A stretch of DNA of 64,000 nt from Trinickia fusca (GTDB taxonomy: Bacteria; Pseudomonadota; Gammaproteobacteria; Burkholderiales; Burkholderiaceae): the NCBI RefSeq assembly GCF_003628145.1, contig NZ_RBZV01000002.1, positions 62,001 to 126,000 of the forward strand. Reading direction: 5' to 3'. Below the pieces are notes generated by a model, which made no database searches, was not told where the DNA came from, and was given only the letters and a program-made list of their open reading frames with translations. Each line of letters starts with the position of its first letter. The stretch's first letter is position 1. Below, piece after piece: positions 34,702 to 43,511 of this stretch. The translations under genes and the position numbers were made by a program.

Positions 34702-35988
34702 TCAACGACGCAGCTTGAAATCGACTTCGGCCGGCCGTCCTTCGATGGCCAGCGTCGCACGCGCCGCTGGCGAGCGAGCGATCACGCGACCGCGCCGGAT
34801 CACCGCCAGACGCGCCGCGCGTAACCGAATCGCCTCGATCGGATCACGCGCGTCGAGCAGCACGCAGTCGGCCCAGCAGCCCGGTGTGATGCCGTAGTCG
34901 GCGAGACCCAGAATGCGCGCCGGATTGAGCGTGACCGCATCGAATGCGGCGTGCATGGCGTCGGTGCCCGTCATCTGCGCGACGTGAAGGCCCATGTGCG
35001 CAACCTCGAGCATGTCCCCCGAGCCCAGGCTGTACCACGGGTCCATCGCACAATCGTGGCCAAACGCGACGTCGATACCGGCAGCCAGCATCTCGGGCAC
35101 GCGCGTCATGCCGCGCCGCTTCGGGTACGTATCGGCGCGCCCCTGCAGCGTGATGTTGATGAGCGGATTGGCGATCGCCGCGACACCCGATTCGCGCATC
35201 AACGGCAGCAGCTTGCTCACGTAGTAGTTGTCCATCGAATGCATCGACGTCAAGTGTGAGCCCGCGACGCGACCCGCGAGCCCGAGCCGATGCGCCTGCG
35301 CGCATAGCGTTTCGATGTGGCGCGACAGAGGGTCGTCCGATTCGTCGCAGTGCATGTCGACGCGCAGCCCCTTCTGCGCCGCGAATTCGCATAGCAGCCG
35401 AACCGATTCGGCGCCCTCGGCCATCGTGCGTTCGAAGTGCGGAATGCCGCCGACCACCTCGACGCCCATCGCGATCGCCCGCTTGAGGTTGTCGAACGCG
35501 CCCGGCGCGCGCAGCAACCCATCCTGCGGAAACGCGACAAGCTGCAAGTCGAGATAAGGCGCGACGCGACGCTTGACCTCGAGCAGCGCTTCGACGGCCA
35601 GGAGCCGTTGATCGCAGATGTCGACGTGCGAACGAATCGCGAGCAGCCCGCGCGCAACCGCCCAATCGCAGTATTGCAACGCACGTTCGACGAGCGCCTC
35701 GTGCGTGAGCTGCGGCTTGAGCTCGCCCCACAGCGCGATGCCTTCGAGCAGCGTGCCCGATGCGTTCACGCGCGGCAGCCCGTACGAAAGCGTGGCATCG
35801 AGATGAAAATGCGCATCGACGAAAGGCGGCGTGACGAGCAAGCCGTCCGCTTCGATCTCCTCGCGTGCCTGCGCGGCAAGCCGGGGCTCGACGGCGATGA
35901 TGCGTTCGCCTTCGATGCCGATGTCGACGGGCGCGTCGCGACCCGCGACATGGGTGGGCAAAACGGCACGGCGAATGATCAGGTCCAT
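34702..35988 (-). CDS. codA: Cytosine-deaminase-like amidohydrolase
   Basis: This 428-residue metal-dependent amidohydrolase is of the CodA family (cytosine to uracil in E. coli). Metal ligands are in place: His60/His62 (VDAHFHLD), His213 (MHCDES, with Glu216 as catalytic acid) and Asp312 (FGHDCAMDPW). Further shared motifs are SGTLLEGIALW, LQLVAFPQDG, GGIPHFERT, ANPLINITLQGRADTYPKRRG and ALNP-like NPARILGLADYG. The residue after the metal Asp, Asp314 in E. coli, is Cys313 here, so substrate preference may differ. No cytosine permease gene adjoins. The ATG at 35988 has GGAGCT upstream. Confidence 0.82.
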   Translation of the reverse strand: MDLIIRRAVLPTHVAGRDAPVDIGIEGERIIAVEPRLAAQAREEIEADGLLVTPPFVDAHFHLDATLSYGLPRVNASGTLLEGIALWGELKPQLTHEALVERALQYCDWAVARGLLAIRSHVDICDQRLLAVEALLEVKRRVAPYLDLQLVAFPQDGLLRAPGAFDNLKRAIAMGVEVVGGIPHFERTMAEGAESVRLLCEFAAQKGLRVDMHCDESDDPLSRHIETLCAQAHRLGLAGRVAGSHLTSMHSMDNYYVSKLLPLMRESGVAAIANPLINITLQGRADTYPKRRGMTRVPEMLAAGIDVAFGHDCAMDPWYSLGSGDMLEVAHMGLHVAQMTGTDAMHAAFDAVTLNPARILGLADYGITPGCWADCVLLDARDPIEAIRLRAARLAVIRRGRVIARSPAARATLAIEGRPAEVDFKLRR

Positions 35989-36027
35989 CGACAGCTCCTC
36001 GAACGCGTGGGCGGTGTGCCGTCGATT

Positions 36028-37191
36028 CTATCGAGTCATGCCGGCTTGATCATCGGATTCGTCATCGAAGTCGAATAGCGTAAATTGCCCTTGCGCGGCG
36101 GCCTCGCCCTCCTCCAACCGCACGCCGACGCCCAGCAGCCGCACAGGCTGATTGCGCCGCGCGAAGCCCTTCTCGAGCAGCGCGAGCAGGGTCGGTAGAT
36201 CGGTCGCGTCGGCCACGCACTCGACCGTCGTGCGGCGAAAGTCGGCGAAGCGGATCTTCACGAACATCTTGTGGATGGCTGCCGCGGCGTCGCACCGCTC
36301 GATGCGCACGTCGAGCTGCTCGGCCAGCCGGCGCAGCTCCGCCGCGCACTCGTCGAGCGTTTGCAGATCGGTGACGTAGGTCGTCTCGACGCTAATGGAC
36401 TTGCGCTCCTGATCGGCTTCCACCGTGCGGTGATCGATGCCGCGCGACAGGTCGTACAGGCGCCGGCCGAATGCGCCGAAGCGGCGATGCAGATCGATCA
36501 GCGACCACTCCCGCAGGTCGGCGCAGGTGGCGATGCCGAGCTTCTCGAGCTTGGCCGCCGTGACCTTCCCGACACCGAAGATCTTGCGCACCGGCAGCGC
36601 GGCCACGAACGCGTCGACCTCGTGCGGACGCACAACGAACAGGCCGTCGGGCTTGTTCCAGTCGGACGCGATCTTCGCGACGAACTTGTTCGGCGCCACA
36701 CCGGCCGACACCGTCACGCCGACCGTCTCGCGCACGCGCGCGCGGATCTCCTCGGCCATCAGCGTCGCACTGCCCTTGCAGCGCGTGGAGTACGTGACGT
36801 CGAGATAGGCTTCGTCGAGCGAGAGCGGCTCGACGTCGGCCGTGTAATCGCGATAGATGGCCATGATCTGCCGCGAGGCCGCGCGGTACTTTTCCATCGC
36901 CGACGGCAGGATCAGCAGTTCGGGACATTTGCGCATCGCCAGCGCCGAGGACATCGCCGAATGAATGCCGAAGCGGCGCGCTTCGTAGTTGCAGGTAGCG
37001 ATCACGCCGCGCTGCTCGGGCCGCCCGCCGACCGCCAGCGGCCGACCGCGCAAGCTCGGATCGTCGCGCATCTCGACCGACGCGTAGAAGCAGTCGCAAT
37101 CGCAGTGGATGATCTTGCGCGCAAACGCCGGCGCCGCGCCGGGCGATTGCGGCGCGGGGGCATCGGCGAAGGGACGATCAGGATTGCTCAA
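36028..37191 (-). CDS. dinB: DNA polymerase IV
   Basis: This 387-residue Y-family polymerase carries out translesion synthesis. Palm residues are visible in KIIHCDCDCFYASVE (about 26-40) and PLSLDEAYLDVT (about 122-133). The little-finger domain follows. A C-terminal QFTLFD matches the beta-clamp-binding motif. The N-terminus has a ~24-residue Pro/Ala extension before the palm, usual in Burkholderia. A perfect SOS box lies 12 nt upstream of the start codon, so LexA control is expected. Confidence 0.96.
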   Translation of the reverse strand: MSNPDRPFADAPAPQSPGAAPAFARKIIHCDCDCFYASVEMRDDPSLRGRPLAVGGRPEQRGVIATCNYEARRFGIHSAMSSALAMRKCPELLILPSAMEKYRAASRQIMAIYRDYTADVEPLSLDEAYLDVTYSTRCKGSATLMAEEIRARVRETVGVTVSAGVAPNKFVAKIASDWNKPDGLFVVRPHEVDAFVAALPVRKIFGVGKVTAAKLEKLGIATCADLREWSLIDLHRRFGAFGRRLYDLSRGIDHRTVEADQERKSISVETTYVTDLQTLDECAAELRRLAEQLDVRIERCDAAAAIHKMFVKIRFADFRRTTVECVADATDLPTLLALLEKGFARRNQPVRLLGVGVRLEEGEAAAQGQFTLFDFDDESDDQAGMTR

Positions 37192-37202
37192 AGTGAGCGT
37201 TA

Positions 37203-37218
37203 CTGTACAAAAATACAG
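37203..37218 (-). promoter_or_regulatory. LexA (SOS) box of dinB
   Basis: CTGT-N8-ACAG (CTGTACAAAAATACAG) matches the LexA consensus perfectly and lies immediately upstream of the dinB start codon. Confidence 0.9.
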
Positions 37219-37390
37219 TGGTCATTTCAAGCGGCGCCGGTCGCCCCTGCCGGCGGACGCGGCCTGCTGCGCCCGGCTCGCGTGTACCGGCGAGAGCGCC
37301 GCCAATCGTACCGCCGCGCGCAACCCACGGCCACCTATACTCGGCGTTCGCTTAGCCCCTTCGACACACCCGCAACATCACAGATCCAAC

Positions 37391-38086
37391 ATGAAAACGA
37401 TCGGCATCATCGGCGGCATGAGCTGGGAATCGTCGGCCGAGTACTATCGGCTACTGAACCGCTATGCCAAAGCCCGCCTGGGTGGCCACCACAATGCGCG
37501 CAGCTTGTTGCTGACGGTCGACTTCGCGCCAATCGAAGCGCTGCAGCGCGCGGACGACTGGACCGCGCTCGCTGTGCTGATGGCCGATGCGGCGCGTCAG
37601 CTCGAGCGCGGCGGCGCCGACCTCGTGATGCTCGCAACGAACACGATGCATCGCGTGCACGAAGCGATCGAGGCCGCGTTGAACGTGCCCTTCCTGCACA
37701 TCGCCGATCCCACCGGCCACGCGCTGCGCGACGCTGGCATCGAACGCGTGGGACTGCTCGGCACGCGCTTCACGATGGAGCACACGTTCTATACGGGGCG
37801 TCTGGCCGAGCGCTTCGGTCTCGAGACGCTGATTCCTGGCGAAGCCGCGCGTGCCGATGTGCATCGGATCATTTACGACGAGTTGTGTCATGGCATCGTC
37901 GATGATGCATCACGCACAATCTATCAACGCACGATCGACGAGCTAGCCTCGCGCGGTGCGCAGGCGGTCATCCTCGGCTGCACGGAGATTACGCTGCTGA
38001 TCAAGCCGCAGGATTCGTCGCTGCCGGTGTTCGACACGACCGCGCTGCACGCGCAGGCCGCGGTCGATTGGGCATTGCAGGCGTGA
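37391..38086 (+). CDS. L-aspartate/glutamate-specific racemase (YgeA/EcL-DER type)
   Basis: This 231-residue PLP-independent racemase is of the Asp/Glu racemase superfamily. The start MKTIGIIGGMSWESSAEYYRLLNR is characteristic. The two catalytic positions hold Thr83 (MLATNTMH) and Cys197 (LGCTEI), the asymmetric pair reported for E. coli O157 EcL-DER, which acts on L-Asp and L-Glu, in place of two cysteines. The ATG at 37391 is chosen; the open frame extends 94 codons further through the dinB promoter. No cotranscribed partner is evident. Confidence 0.85.
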   Translation: MKTIGIIGGMSWESSAEYYRLLNRYAKARLGGHHNARSLLLTVDFAPIEALQRADDWTALAVLMADAARQLERGGADLVMLATNTMHRVHEAIEAALNVPFLHIADPTGHALRDAGIERVGLLGTRFTMEHTFYTGRLAERFGLETLIPGEAARADVHRIIYDELCHGIVDDASRTIYQRTIDELASRGAQAVILGCTEITLLIKPQDSSLPVFDTTALHAQAAVDWALQA

Positions 38087-38117
38087 TTGCCGCGATGCGA
38101 TGGTTCGACGATGCGCT

Positions 38118-38435
38118 TCACGCCTCCAGCCACCGCAGCCCGGCGATGCCGGCCATGATCAACGCGACACAGGCGAGGCGCGGCAACGACGCACTGTCGC
38201 CGTAAGCAATGATGCCGACGATCGTCACGCCGACCGCGCCGATGCCTGTCCACACCGCGTAGGCCGTACCCGTCGGCAAATCGCGAATCGCGTACGTGAG
38301 CAGAAAGATGCTGGCGAGCCCCGCGGCGACGCCGATCGCTGCGGGCACCGGCTTCGTCCACCCGGCGGCCGATTTCAATCCCGCCGCCATCACGATTTCC
38401 ATTACACCTGCGAGCACGAGCAGCACCCAAGCCAT
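38118..38435 (-). CDS. sugE: SMR-family exporter, SugE/Gdx type
   Basis: This 105-residue four-helix membrane protein (MAWVLLVLAGVMEIVMAAGLKSA... LPTGTAYAVWTGIGAVGVTIVGIIAYGDSAS... GLRWLEA) has the conserved Glu in helix 1 (VMEIVMA). The AYAVWTGIGAVG motif separates the SugE (guanidinium exporter) group from EmrE. The residue two after the usual E-V-V is Met rather than the Trp of E. coli SugE. The ATG at 38435 removes an eight-residue upstream extension. A HxlR regulator is divergent 81 nt away. Substrate is inferred, not shown. Confidence 0.85.
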   Translation of the reverse strand: MAWVLLVLAGVMEIVMAAGLKSAAGWTKPVPAAIGVAAGLASIFLLTYAIRDLPTGTAYAVWTGIGAVGVTIVGIIAYGDSASLPRLACVALIMAGIAGLRWLEA

Positions 38436-38515
38436 GAACCGATCTCCAAAATTCGACAAGAATGCGAGTGTGGAGACGTTATCCCGTCACGACAAGTACG
38501 CACCCGAAGGTTCCT

Positions 38516-38914
38516 ATGTCTCATCGTCTGAATCTTCCTGCACTGCCCTCGTCCGCTACCGTGGACCGCGCGCCTGGCTGCCCGTCGCGTGCCGCGCTAG
38601 CGCTCGTCGCGAGCAAGTGGTCGCTGTCGATCGTGCCGGCGCTCGCCGCAGGCCCAGTGCGCAACAACGAGCTGCTGCGCAGGATCGAAGGGATTTCGCA
38701 AAAGATGCTGACGCAAACGCTGCGTGAGCTCGAGCGTCATGGACTCGTGGAGCGGATCGATTACGGCACCGTGCCGCCGCGCGTCGACTATCGACTAAGC
38801 GCGCTCGGACATTCGTTGAGCGACACGCTGACGGCGCTCGATCGATGGGCACAGGACCATCATGCGGCGCTTGCGGTTGCGCGCGAGCGATTTGATGCCA
38901 CGAGCAGCGTTTGA
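38516..38914 (+). CDS. HxlR-family transcriptional regulator
   Basis: This 132-residue winged-helix protein belongs to the HxlR/MarR-like family. The core is ALALVASKWSLSIVPALAAGPVRNNELLRRIEGISQKMLTQTLRELERHGLVERIDYGTVPPRVDYRLSALGHSL. The usual HxlR cysteine near the N-terminus is represented by GCPSRAAL. Start ATG at 38516. Divergence from the sugE-like exporter suggests it controls that gene. The ligand or redox signal is unknown. Confidence 0.88.
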   Translation: MSHRLNLPALPSSATVDRAPGCPSRAALALVASKWSLSIVPALAAGPVRNNELLRRIEGISQKMLTQTLRELERHGLVERIDYGTVPPRVDYRLSALGHSLSDTLTALDRWAQDHHAALAVARERFDATSSV

Positions 38915-39044
38915 CGGGTTCCCGATGCCCGCCTTGGCATCGCGTACAGCGTGAACAACAGTCGTTACCGAAGCGCGAGGCATCCCCCTCGCTAGAGTGA
39001 CAAATCAGACGCGAAGCCCACGCTGCAATATGCTACCGCTGCGG

Positions 39045-39572
39045 CTACGCCGCCGATATGTGGCCGACGATGGCTTGAAGCGCACGCCGCAGCATTTCGC
39101 TGTTATCCGGATCACTCGCGATTGCATCGGGATCAGCCTGCTTTCCCAACAGTGCAAGCGTGATGCAAGCCTCAGGGATGATCGTTGCCGACATGGTTTC
39201 CAAGACCAGTTTCAGGGCGGCTTGGGCGGCAGATGCTCGTGGCGACGTGTTGAACAATGCGACCGGCTTACCCGGGAAATCGGGGCTTCCGACCAACCAA
39301 TCCAGCATGTTTTTGAATGACCCAGGGATACCGCGCGCGTACTCCGGGCACGAAATCAAGAGGCCATCTGCTCGCACGACTCGCGCGCGCAGATCAACAA
39401 TGGACTCGGGAAGATGGTCTTCAAGATCCGGATTGAAATGGGGTAATTGCCCGATTTCATCGTAATGATCAACGGCTACACCCGGCGGCACAAGTTTGGC
39501 CGCCGCGTGAAGAGCCTGTGTATTGGACGACGTCGAGCGCAGGCTACCGGACAAGGAAAGAAGGTGAATCAT
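39045..39572 (-). CDS. NADPH-dependent FMN reductase family protein
   Basis: This 175-residue flavodoxin-like reductase has the phosphate-binding loop LSLSGSLRSTSSNTQAL at the N-terminus and the family signature CPEYARGIPGSFKNMLDWLVGS, with PVALFNTSPRASAAQ. Homologues reduce FMN, quinones or chromate with NAD(P)H. The ATG at 39572 (MIHLLSLSGSLR) fits the fold; the 57-residue upstream extension has no homology I recognise. It lies downstream of a LysR gene on the same strand, separated by 321 bp without a recognisable gene. Confidence 0.88.
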   Translation of the reverse strand: MIHLLSLSGSLRSTSSNTQALHAAAKLVPPGVAVDHYDEIGQLPHFNPDLEDHLPESIVDLRARVVRADGLLISCPEYARGIPGSFKNMLDWLVGSPDFPGKPVALFNTSPRASAAQAALKLVLETMSATIIPEACITLALLGKQADPDAIASDPDNSEMLRRALQAIVGHISAA

Positions 39573-39893
39573 TTCGACGTGGTCGTTACCGATGTGCGGG
39601 ATAGTGCTCCATCCCAAGGACGCCATGACGGGAGATGTATGGTCGGGGGAAATCGGTCCGAGTATACGTTGCGCCGCGTTTCGGTGCATTTCGATGCTGG
39701 TGCCGGCGCTAAACGGCCACGAGTGTAGCTCCATGTGTAGCACCGCCCGGAATCGGCATAGGTTGCTTCCCAGTGCGCAACAGCCACCTGATTGCGCAAA
39801 CGCCCTAGCGGGTTACGTGGCCGACTTCGCGTCGAAAACGGCGAGCACGCAGCAAAGCTCATGGCCTCTTGCAAAGGCGAGTGTTGATGAGCC
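39573..39893. other. 321-bp stretch without a recognisable gene
   Basis: Open frames run through this region on both strands, including one continuous with the FMN reductase frame, but none resembles a protein I know and none has a ribosome-binding site. It may be the promoter region of the reductase gene or remnant DNA. Confidence 0.4.
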
Positions 39894-40820
39894 TTAAGCG
39901 CAGTCCTGAGGTCCGATGAAGCCCACCTTTCCCCAATCCGCCACCAGACTTCGTGCCAGCTTGGAAAACGCATCCGACGCCGCGCTGCGATAAGCCCCCT
40001 TTCGGGTCAGCAAGGCTACCGTCCTGCGTGGCAATGCCGGTTCCAGCCCGATCGCGCGCAACTCAGTACGTTCGCTGGCGATGGCATCGGGCAGAATGGT
40101 CGCGACGCGCCCCCTGCGCACGATCTCGACCACTGCATTGATCGAATTCGCTTCGATCATCACGCTCGGCGCCACGCCGTGCGCCTGGAAATACGCGTCG
40201 ATATGCCCACGCGTAGCAAAATCGCGGGTCAGCAAGGCCAGCGGCGTGTGCTCGATTGCTGCGAGCGTCAGCCCCTCCGAGCGCGCATACGGATGAGCTT
40301 GTCCCACGACCATGCTCAGCCTTTCCTCAAACAGGACGTGGCAATCGATTTCCGGCAAGCGCACGTCGGCGAACGCAATCCCCACGTCGATCGAATCGTC
40401 GGCCAGCTCGGCTTCCATCCGGTCCTGCGTCGTTTCTCGAATGCTGAGCACGATCCCCGGATAACGAGCGCTGAAGTGCTCCACCAACGGCCCGACCAAA
40501 TACGACGAAAAGGTGGGCGTGAACGCCAACCGCAGCAAGCCGCGCGAAAGATCCAGCACATCATGGATCGCCCTGCGCCCGGCCTCCAGTTCCCGTAGCG
40601 CTTGATTGGCAAAGCGGATATACGCCGCACCAACGTCGGTCGGCCGCACGGTGCGACCGCTACGGTCCAGCAACGGCGCGCCCAGCGCATCCTCCAGTTG
40701 TTTGATCTGCTGCGACAGCGTGGGTTGGGAAACATGCAGCGCCTCGGCCGCACGGGTGAAGTTCTGGTGCTCGACCACGGCGAGCAGATAGCGGAGATGA
40801 CGTAGCAGCATGGCGATCAA
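39894..40820 (-). CDS. LysR-family regulator (CynR-like)
   Basis: This 308-residue LTTR has an N-terminal HTH (MLLRHLRYLLAVVEHQNFTRAAEALHVSQPTLSQQIKQLEDALGAPLLDR) and a C-terminal PBP2-type effector domain (LLRLAFTPTFSSYLVGPLVEHFSARYPGIVLSI...). It is similar to CynR/CysB-like members. A start three codons in (ATG for MLLRHLRY) is equally good. It is divergent from the MFS gene at 41016, the likely target. The effector is unknown. Confidence 0.9.
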   Translation of the reverse strand: MIAMLLRHLRYLLAVVEHQNFTRAAEALHVSQPTLSQQIKQLEDALGAPLLDRSGRTVRPTDVGAAYIRFANQALRELEAGRRAIHDVLDLSRGLLRLAFTPTFSSYLVGPLVEHFSARYPGIVLSIRETTQDRMEAELADDSIDVGIAFADVRLPEIDCHVLFEERLSMVVGQAHPYARSEGLTLAAIEHTPLALLTRDFATRGHIDAYFQAHGVAPSVMIEANSINAVVEIVRRGRVATILPDAIASERTELRAIGLEPALPRRTVALLTRKGAYRSAASDAFSKLARSLVADWGKVGFIGPQDCA

Positions 40821-41015
40821 CTATAAGCATTACCAATCAAGCGAATTATAAATGCGTCTTGGACGCTATAGATCGTCTGGCCCATCATTGCGCCATCACT
40901 CAGCCACTGAACGAGGCAAGCCATGCAGGCCACGCGTGCGGGGCATTGAAAGCAAAAATGGCTCGCCCCTTTTCGTTTCGCAATCCTAATTTTCTAAAGG
41001 ACGAACCGCCTGATC

Positions 41016-42218
41016 ATGTCATCGAATAGCGAAAAACCGGTGCTCTCCAACGCGACGATCCGGCTGTTTGCCTTCGCCTGCGGCGCCGTCATCGCCAATA
41101 TTTACTATTCGCAGCCGTTGCTCGCCACTATCGCCCTTAGCTTTGGCCACCCTCCGGCCCATCTGGGGTTTCTGGTCACATTGACGCAGCTCGGCTATGC
41201 GTGCGGATTGTTCCTGATCGTTCCACTAGGCGATGTGGTCGACCGCCGCAAGCTGATCGTCCGGCTATTGCTCGCCAGCACGCTGGCCTTGTTTGCGGTT
41301 GCCGCCAGCACGAACTTTCCGATCTTCGTCCTCGCCAATCTGTGCGTCGGCTTGACGACTTGCGCGGCCCAGCTGCTGGTTCCGTTTGCGGCCTCGTTGG
41401 CACCTGACGAGGACCGAGGACGCGTCGTCGGCACGGTGATGAGCGGCCTGTTGCTGGGCATTTTGCTGGCGCGCACCGTTTCGGGCGCGATCGCACAGCT
41501 GAGTCACTGGAGGATGGTTTACTGTGTTGCCGCGTTGTCGATGCTGCTGTTGGCGGGCGTATTGTCGCGGGCCCTTCCCGACGACGGACGCGACGTCCAG
41601 CTCCGCTACAGCGCCTTGATGGCCTCGCTGTGGAGCTTGGTACGCAGCCATCCCGTGCTGCGTTTGCGATCCTTGTATGGCGCGCTGGTATTTGCTTGCT
41701 TCAGCGTCCTGTGGACGGGGCTGACCATGCTGCTGAGCCAGCCGCCCTACGGCTTCTCGGAAGGAAAAATCGGGCTATTCGGGTTAGCCGGCGCGGCCGG
41801 GGCCTGGGCAGCGAACCAAGCTGGCCGACTGGCCGACCGGGGACATGGCAACTTGGCTGCCGGCTTGTTCGCAGGCACGGTCTTGATATCGTTTGCGCTG
41901 ATTGCCGGCGGTAGCCATTCGCTGATCGCCTTGCTATTGGGCATTCTGTTGCTGGATGTCGGCGTCCAGGGACTGCACATCTCCAATCAGAGCGCGATCT
42001 ACGCGCTGGCCCATCACGCTCGCAGCCGCATCACCACCGTTTATCTGACCAGCTATTTCATCGGCGGTGCGCTGGGCTCTGGAGCGGCCAGCATCGCTTA
42101 TGCGGCGAGCGGTTGGTATGGGGTCTGCTTGGTTGGCGCGGCTTTTGCCGGATTGCTGGTTGCGCTCTGGCTTGCGACGTTCGCATTGCAGCGGCCCACG
42201 GCACCCGAGGCCTCATGA
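41016..42218 (+). CDS. MFS transporter
   Basis: This 400-residue 12-helix major facilitator is of the drug/sugar exporter type. The start NATIRLFAFACGAVIANIYYSQPLLATIA and the loop 2-3 motif GDVVDRRKLIVRLLL are typical of YgaY-like exporters. Its codon choice is less GC-biased than the core genes, with many TTG leucine codons. It stands opposite a LysR gene (195-bp divergent region) and is followed by a terminator and tRNA-fMet. Substrate is unknown. Confidence 0.88.
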   Translation: MSSNSEKPVLSNATIRLFAFACGAVIANIYYSQPLLATIALSFGHPPAHLGFLVTLTQLGYACGLFLIVPLGDVVDRRKLIVRLLLASTLALFAVAASTNFPIFVLANLCVGLTTCAAQLLVPFAASLAPDEDRGRVVGTVMSGLLLGILLARTVSGAIAQLSHWRMVYCVAALSMLLLAGVLSRALPDDGRDVQLRYSALMASLWSLVRSHPVLRLRSLYGALVFACFSVLWTGLTMLLSQPPYGFSEGKIGLFGLAGAAGAWAANQAGRLADRGHGNLAAGLFAGTVLISFALIAGGSHSLIALLLGILLLDVGVQGLHISNQSAIYALAHHARSRITTVYLTSYFIGGALGSGAASIAYAASGWYGVCLVGAAFAGLLVALWLATFALQRPTAPEAS

Positions 42219-42254
42219 GTCCGCGTCACCCGCGGCGACCAACCCAGAAAGCAA

Positions 42255-42287
42255 AAAAGCCTGACTTCGCTATGAAATCAGGCTTTT
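42255..42287. terminator. Bidirectional terminator between the MFS gene and tRNA-fMet
   Basis: The stem AAGCCTGA / TCAGGCTT is flanked by AAAA and TTTT. It separates the plus-strand transporter from the minus-strand tRNA gene. Confidence 0.85.
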
Positions 42288-42297
42288 CGCTAAAACT

Positions 42298-42374
<77 letters not shown>

Positions 42375-42412
42375 TCAGAGAAAAAAGATTATATGACGTT
42401 CTCCGCATCTCG

Positions 42413-43402
42413 TCAAACGGTTACTACGATTTTTCCGAATTGCTGGTTCGACTCGAGGTAGCGATGCGCTTCGACGATCTGATCGAGCGTGAACACCTTG
42501 TCGATGACGGGCTTGAGCCGCCCCGCCGCCAGCGCATCGAGAATGAAGCGTTTGGCCTCGGCAAAACGCGCGGGATCGCGCACGACCTGCTTGTATTGAT
42601 AGCCGCGCACGGTCAGCAGCTTGTCGATGACCGGGAACAGCGGGAACGGCGTCGCATCGGTACTGAGCGCACCGTACTCGATGATGATGCCGTCATGAGC
42701 GAGCGCCGCGGCCAACCGCTCGAGCATCGGCCCCGCGACCGGATCGAACGCCACGCGCGCGCCTCTGCCTCCCGTGATCTCCGCCACGCGTGCGACCAGA
42801 TCCTCCTCCTGCGTCGCGACGACATGATCGGCACCGAACGACAGCAGCGCATCCTTCTTCGCACTCGTGCGCGTCGTCGCGATCGTCGTGGCGCCGACGC
42901 TCTTGGCCAGTTGGATCGCCGCTAAGCCGACGCTGCTGGATGCCGCCGTGATGATGACCGCGTCGTCGCGCGTGAGCTTGGCGAGATCGATCAGCGCGCC
43001 CCACACCGTCACGTATTGCATCCAGATCGCCGCCGCCTCGATCCAGCTCAGCGAAGCCGGATGCTTGACCACGACGTCCGCCGGCACGTTCGCTACCTCG
43101 CCATACGTGCCCCAGCGCGTGATCGACAGCGGCGGCACGATGCTGACGGCATCGCCGATTTGAAGACTCGTCACTTCACTGCCCAGTGCCGTGACGATGC
43201 CCGCCGCTTCGTAGCCGAGCCGCGCGGGAAACACCGGCGACTCCACATAGCGCCCCGAGCGAAACATCGATTCGGCGCGGTTCACGCCGAACGCCTTCAC
43301 TTGCAGCGTCACCTCAGTGGGCGCTGGCGGCGGCACTTCGACGTTTTCGATCCTCAGAACTTCGGGCCCGCCGTTCTGATGAAACCGTACGATTCGCGAC
43401 AT
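42413..43402 (-). CDS. Zinc-independent quinone oxidoreductase-like dehydrogenase (MDR family)
   Basis: This 329-residue medium-chain dehydrogenase/reductase has an N-terminal GroES-like domain (VKAFGVNRAESMFRSGRY, LGYEAAGIVTALGSEV) and an NADPH fold (VIITAASSSVGLAAIQLAKSVGATTIATTRTSAKKDALLSFGADHVV). No structural zinc cysteines are seen, so it fits the quinone oxidoreductase branch. The ATG at 43402 has GGAGAAGC upstream. It is divergent from a LysR gene (109 bp), the probable regulator. The natural substrate is unknown. Confidence 0.9.
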   Translation of the reverse strand: MSRIVRFHQNGGPEVLRIENVEVPPPAPTEVTLQVKAFGVNRAESMFRSGRYVESPVFPARLGYEAAGIVTALGSEVTSLQIGDAVSIVPPLSITRWGTYGEVANVPADVVVKHPASLSWIEAAAIWMQYVTVWGALIDLAKLTRDDAVIITAASSSVGLAAIQLAKSVGATTIATTRTSAKKDALLSFGADHVVATQEEDLVARVAEITGGRGARVAFDPVAGPMLERLAAALAHDGIIIEYGALSTDATPFPLFPVIDKLLTVRGYQYKQVVRDPARFAEAKRFILDALAAGRLKPVIDKVFTLDQIVEAHRYLESNQQFGKIVVTV

Positions 43403-43511
43403 GGTTGCTTCTCCGATTGGTTTGGGTGAAGCCACTATAATTCGCGACAGAAATGCGATAAATCGTCAATCAAACCCTACTCTCGAAACCGATCGTTTCC
43501 AATTGACCATC

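Noticed and set aside
39573-39743. N-terminal extension of the FMN reductase
   Set aside because: The extra 57 residues have no similarity to the family, whose first beta strand starts at MIHLLSLSGSLR.
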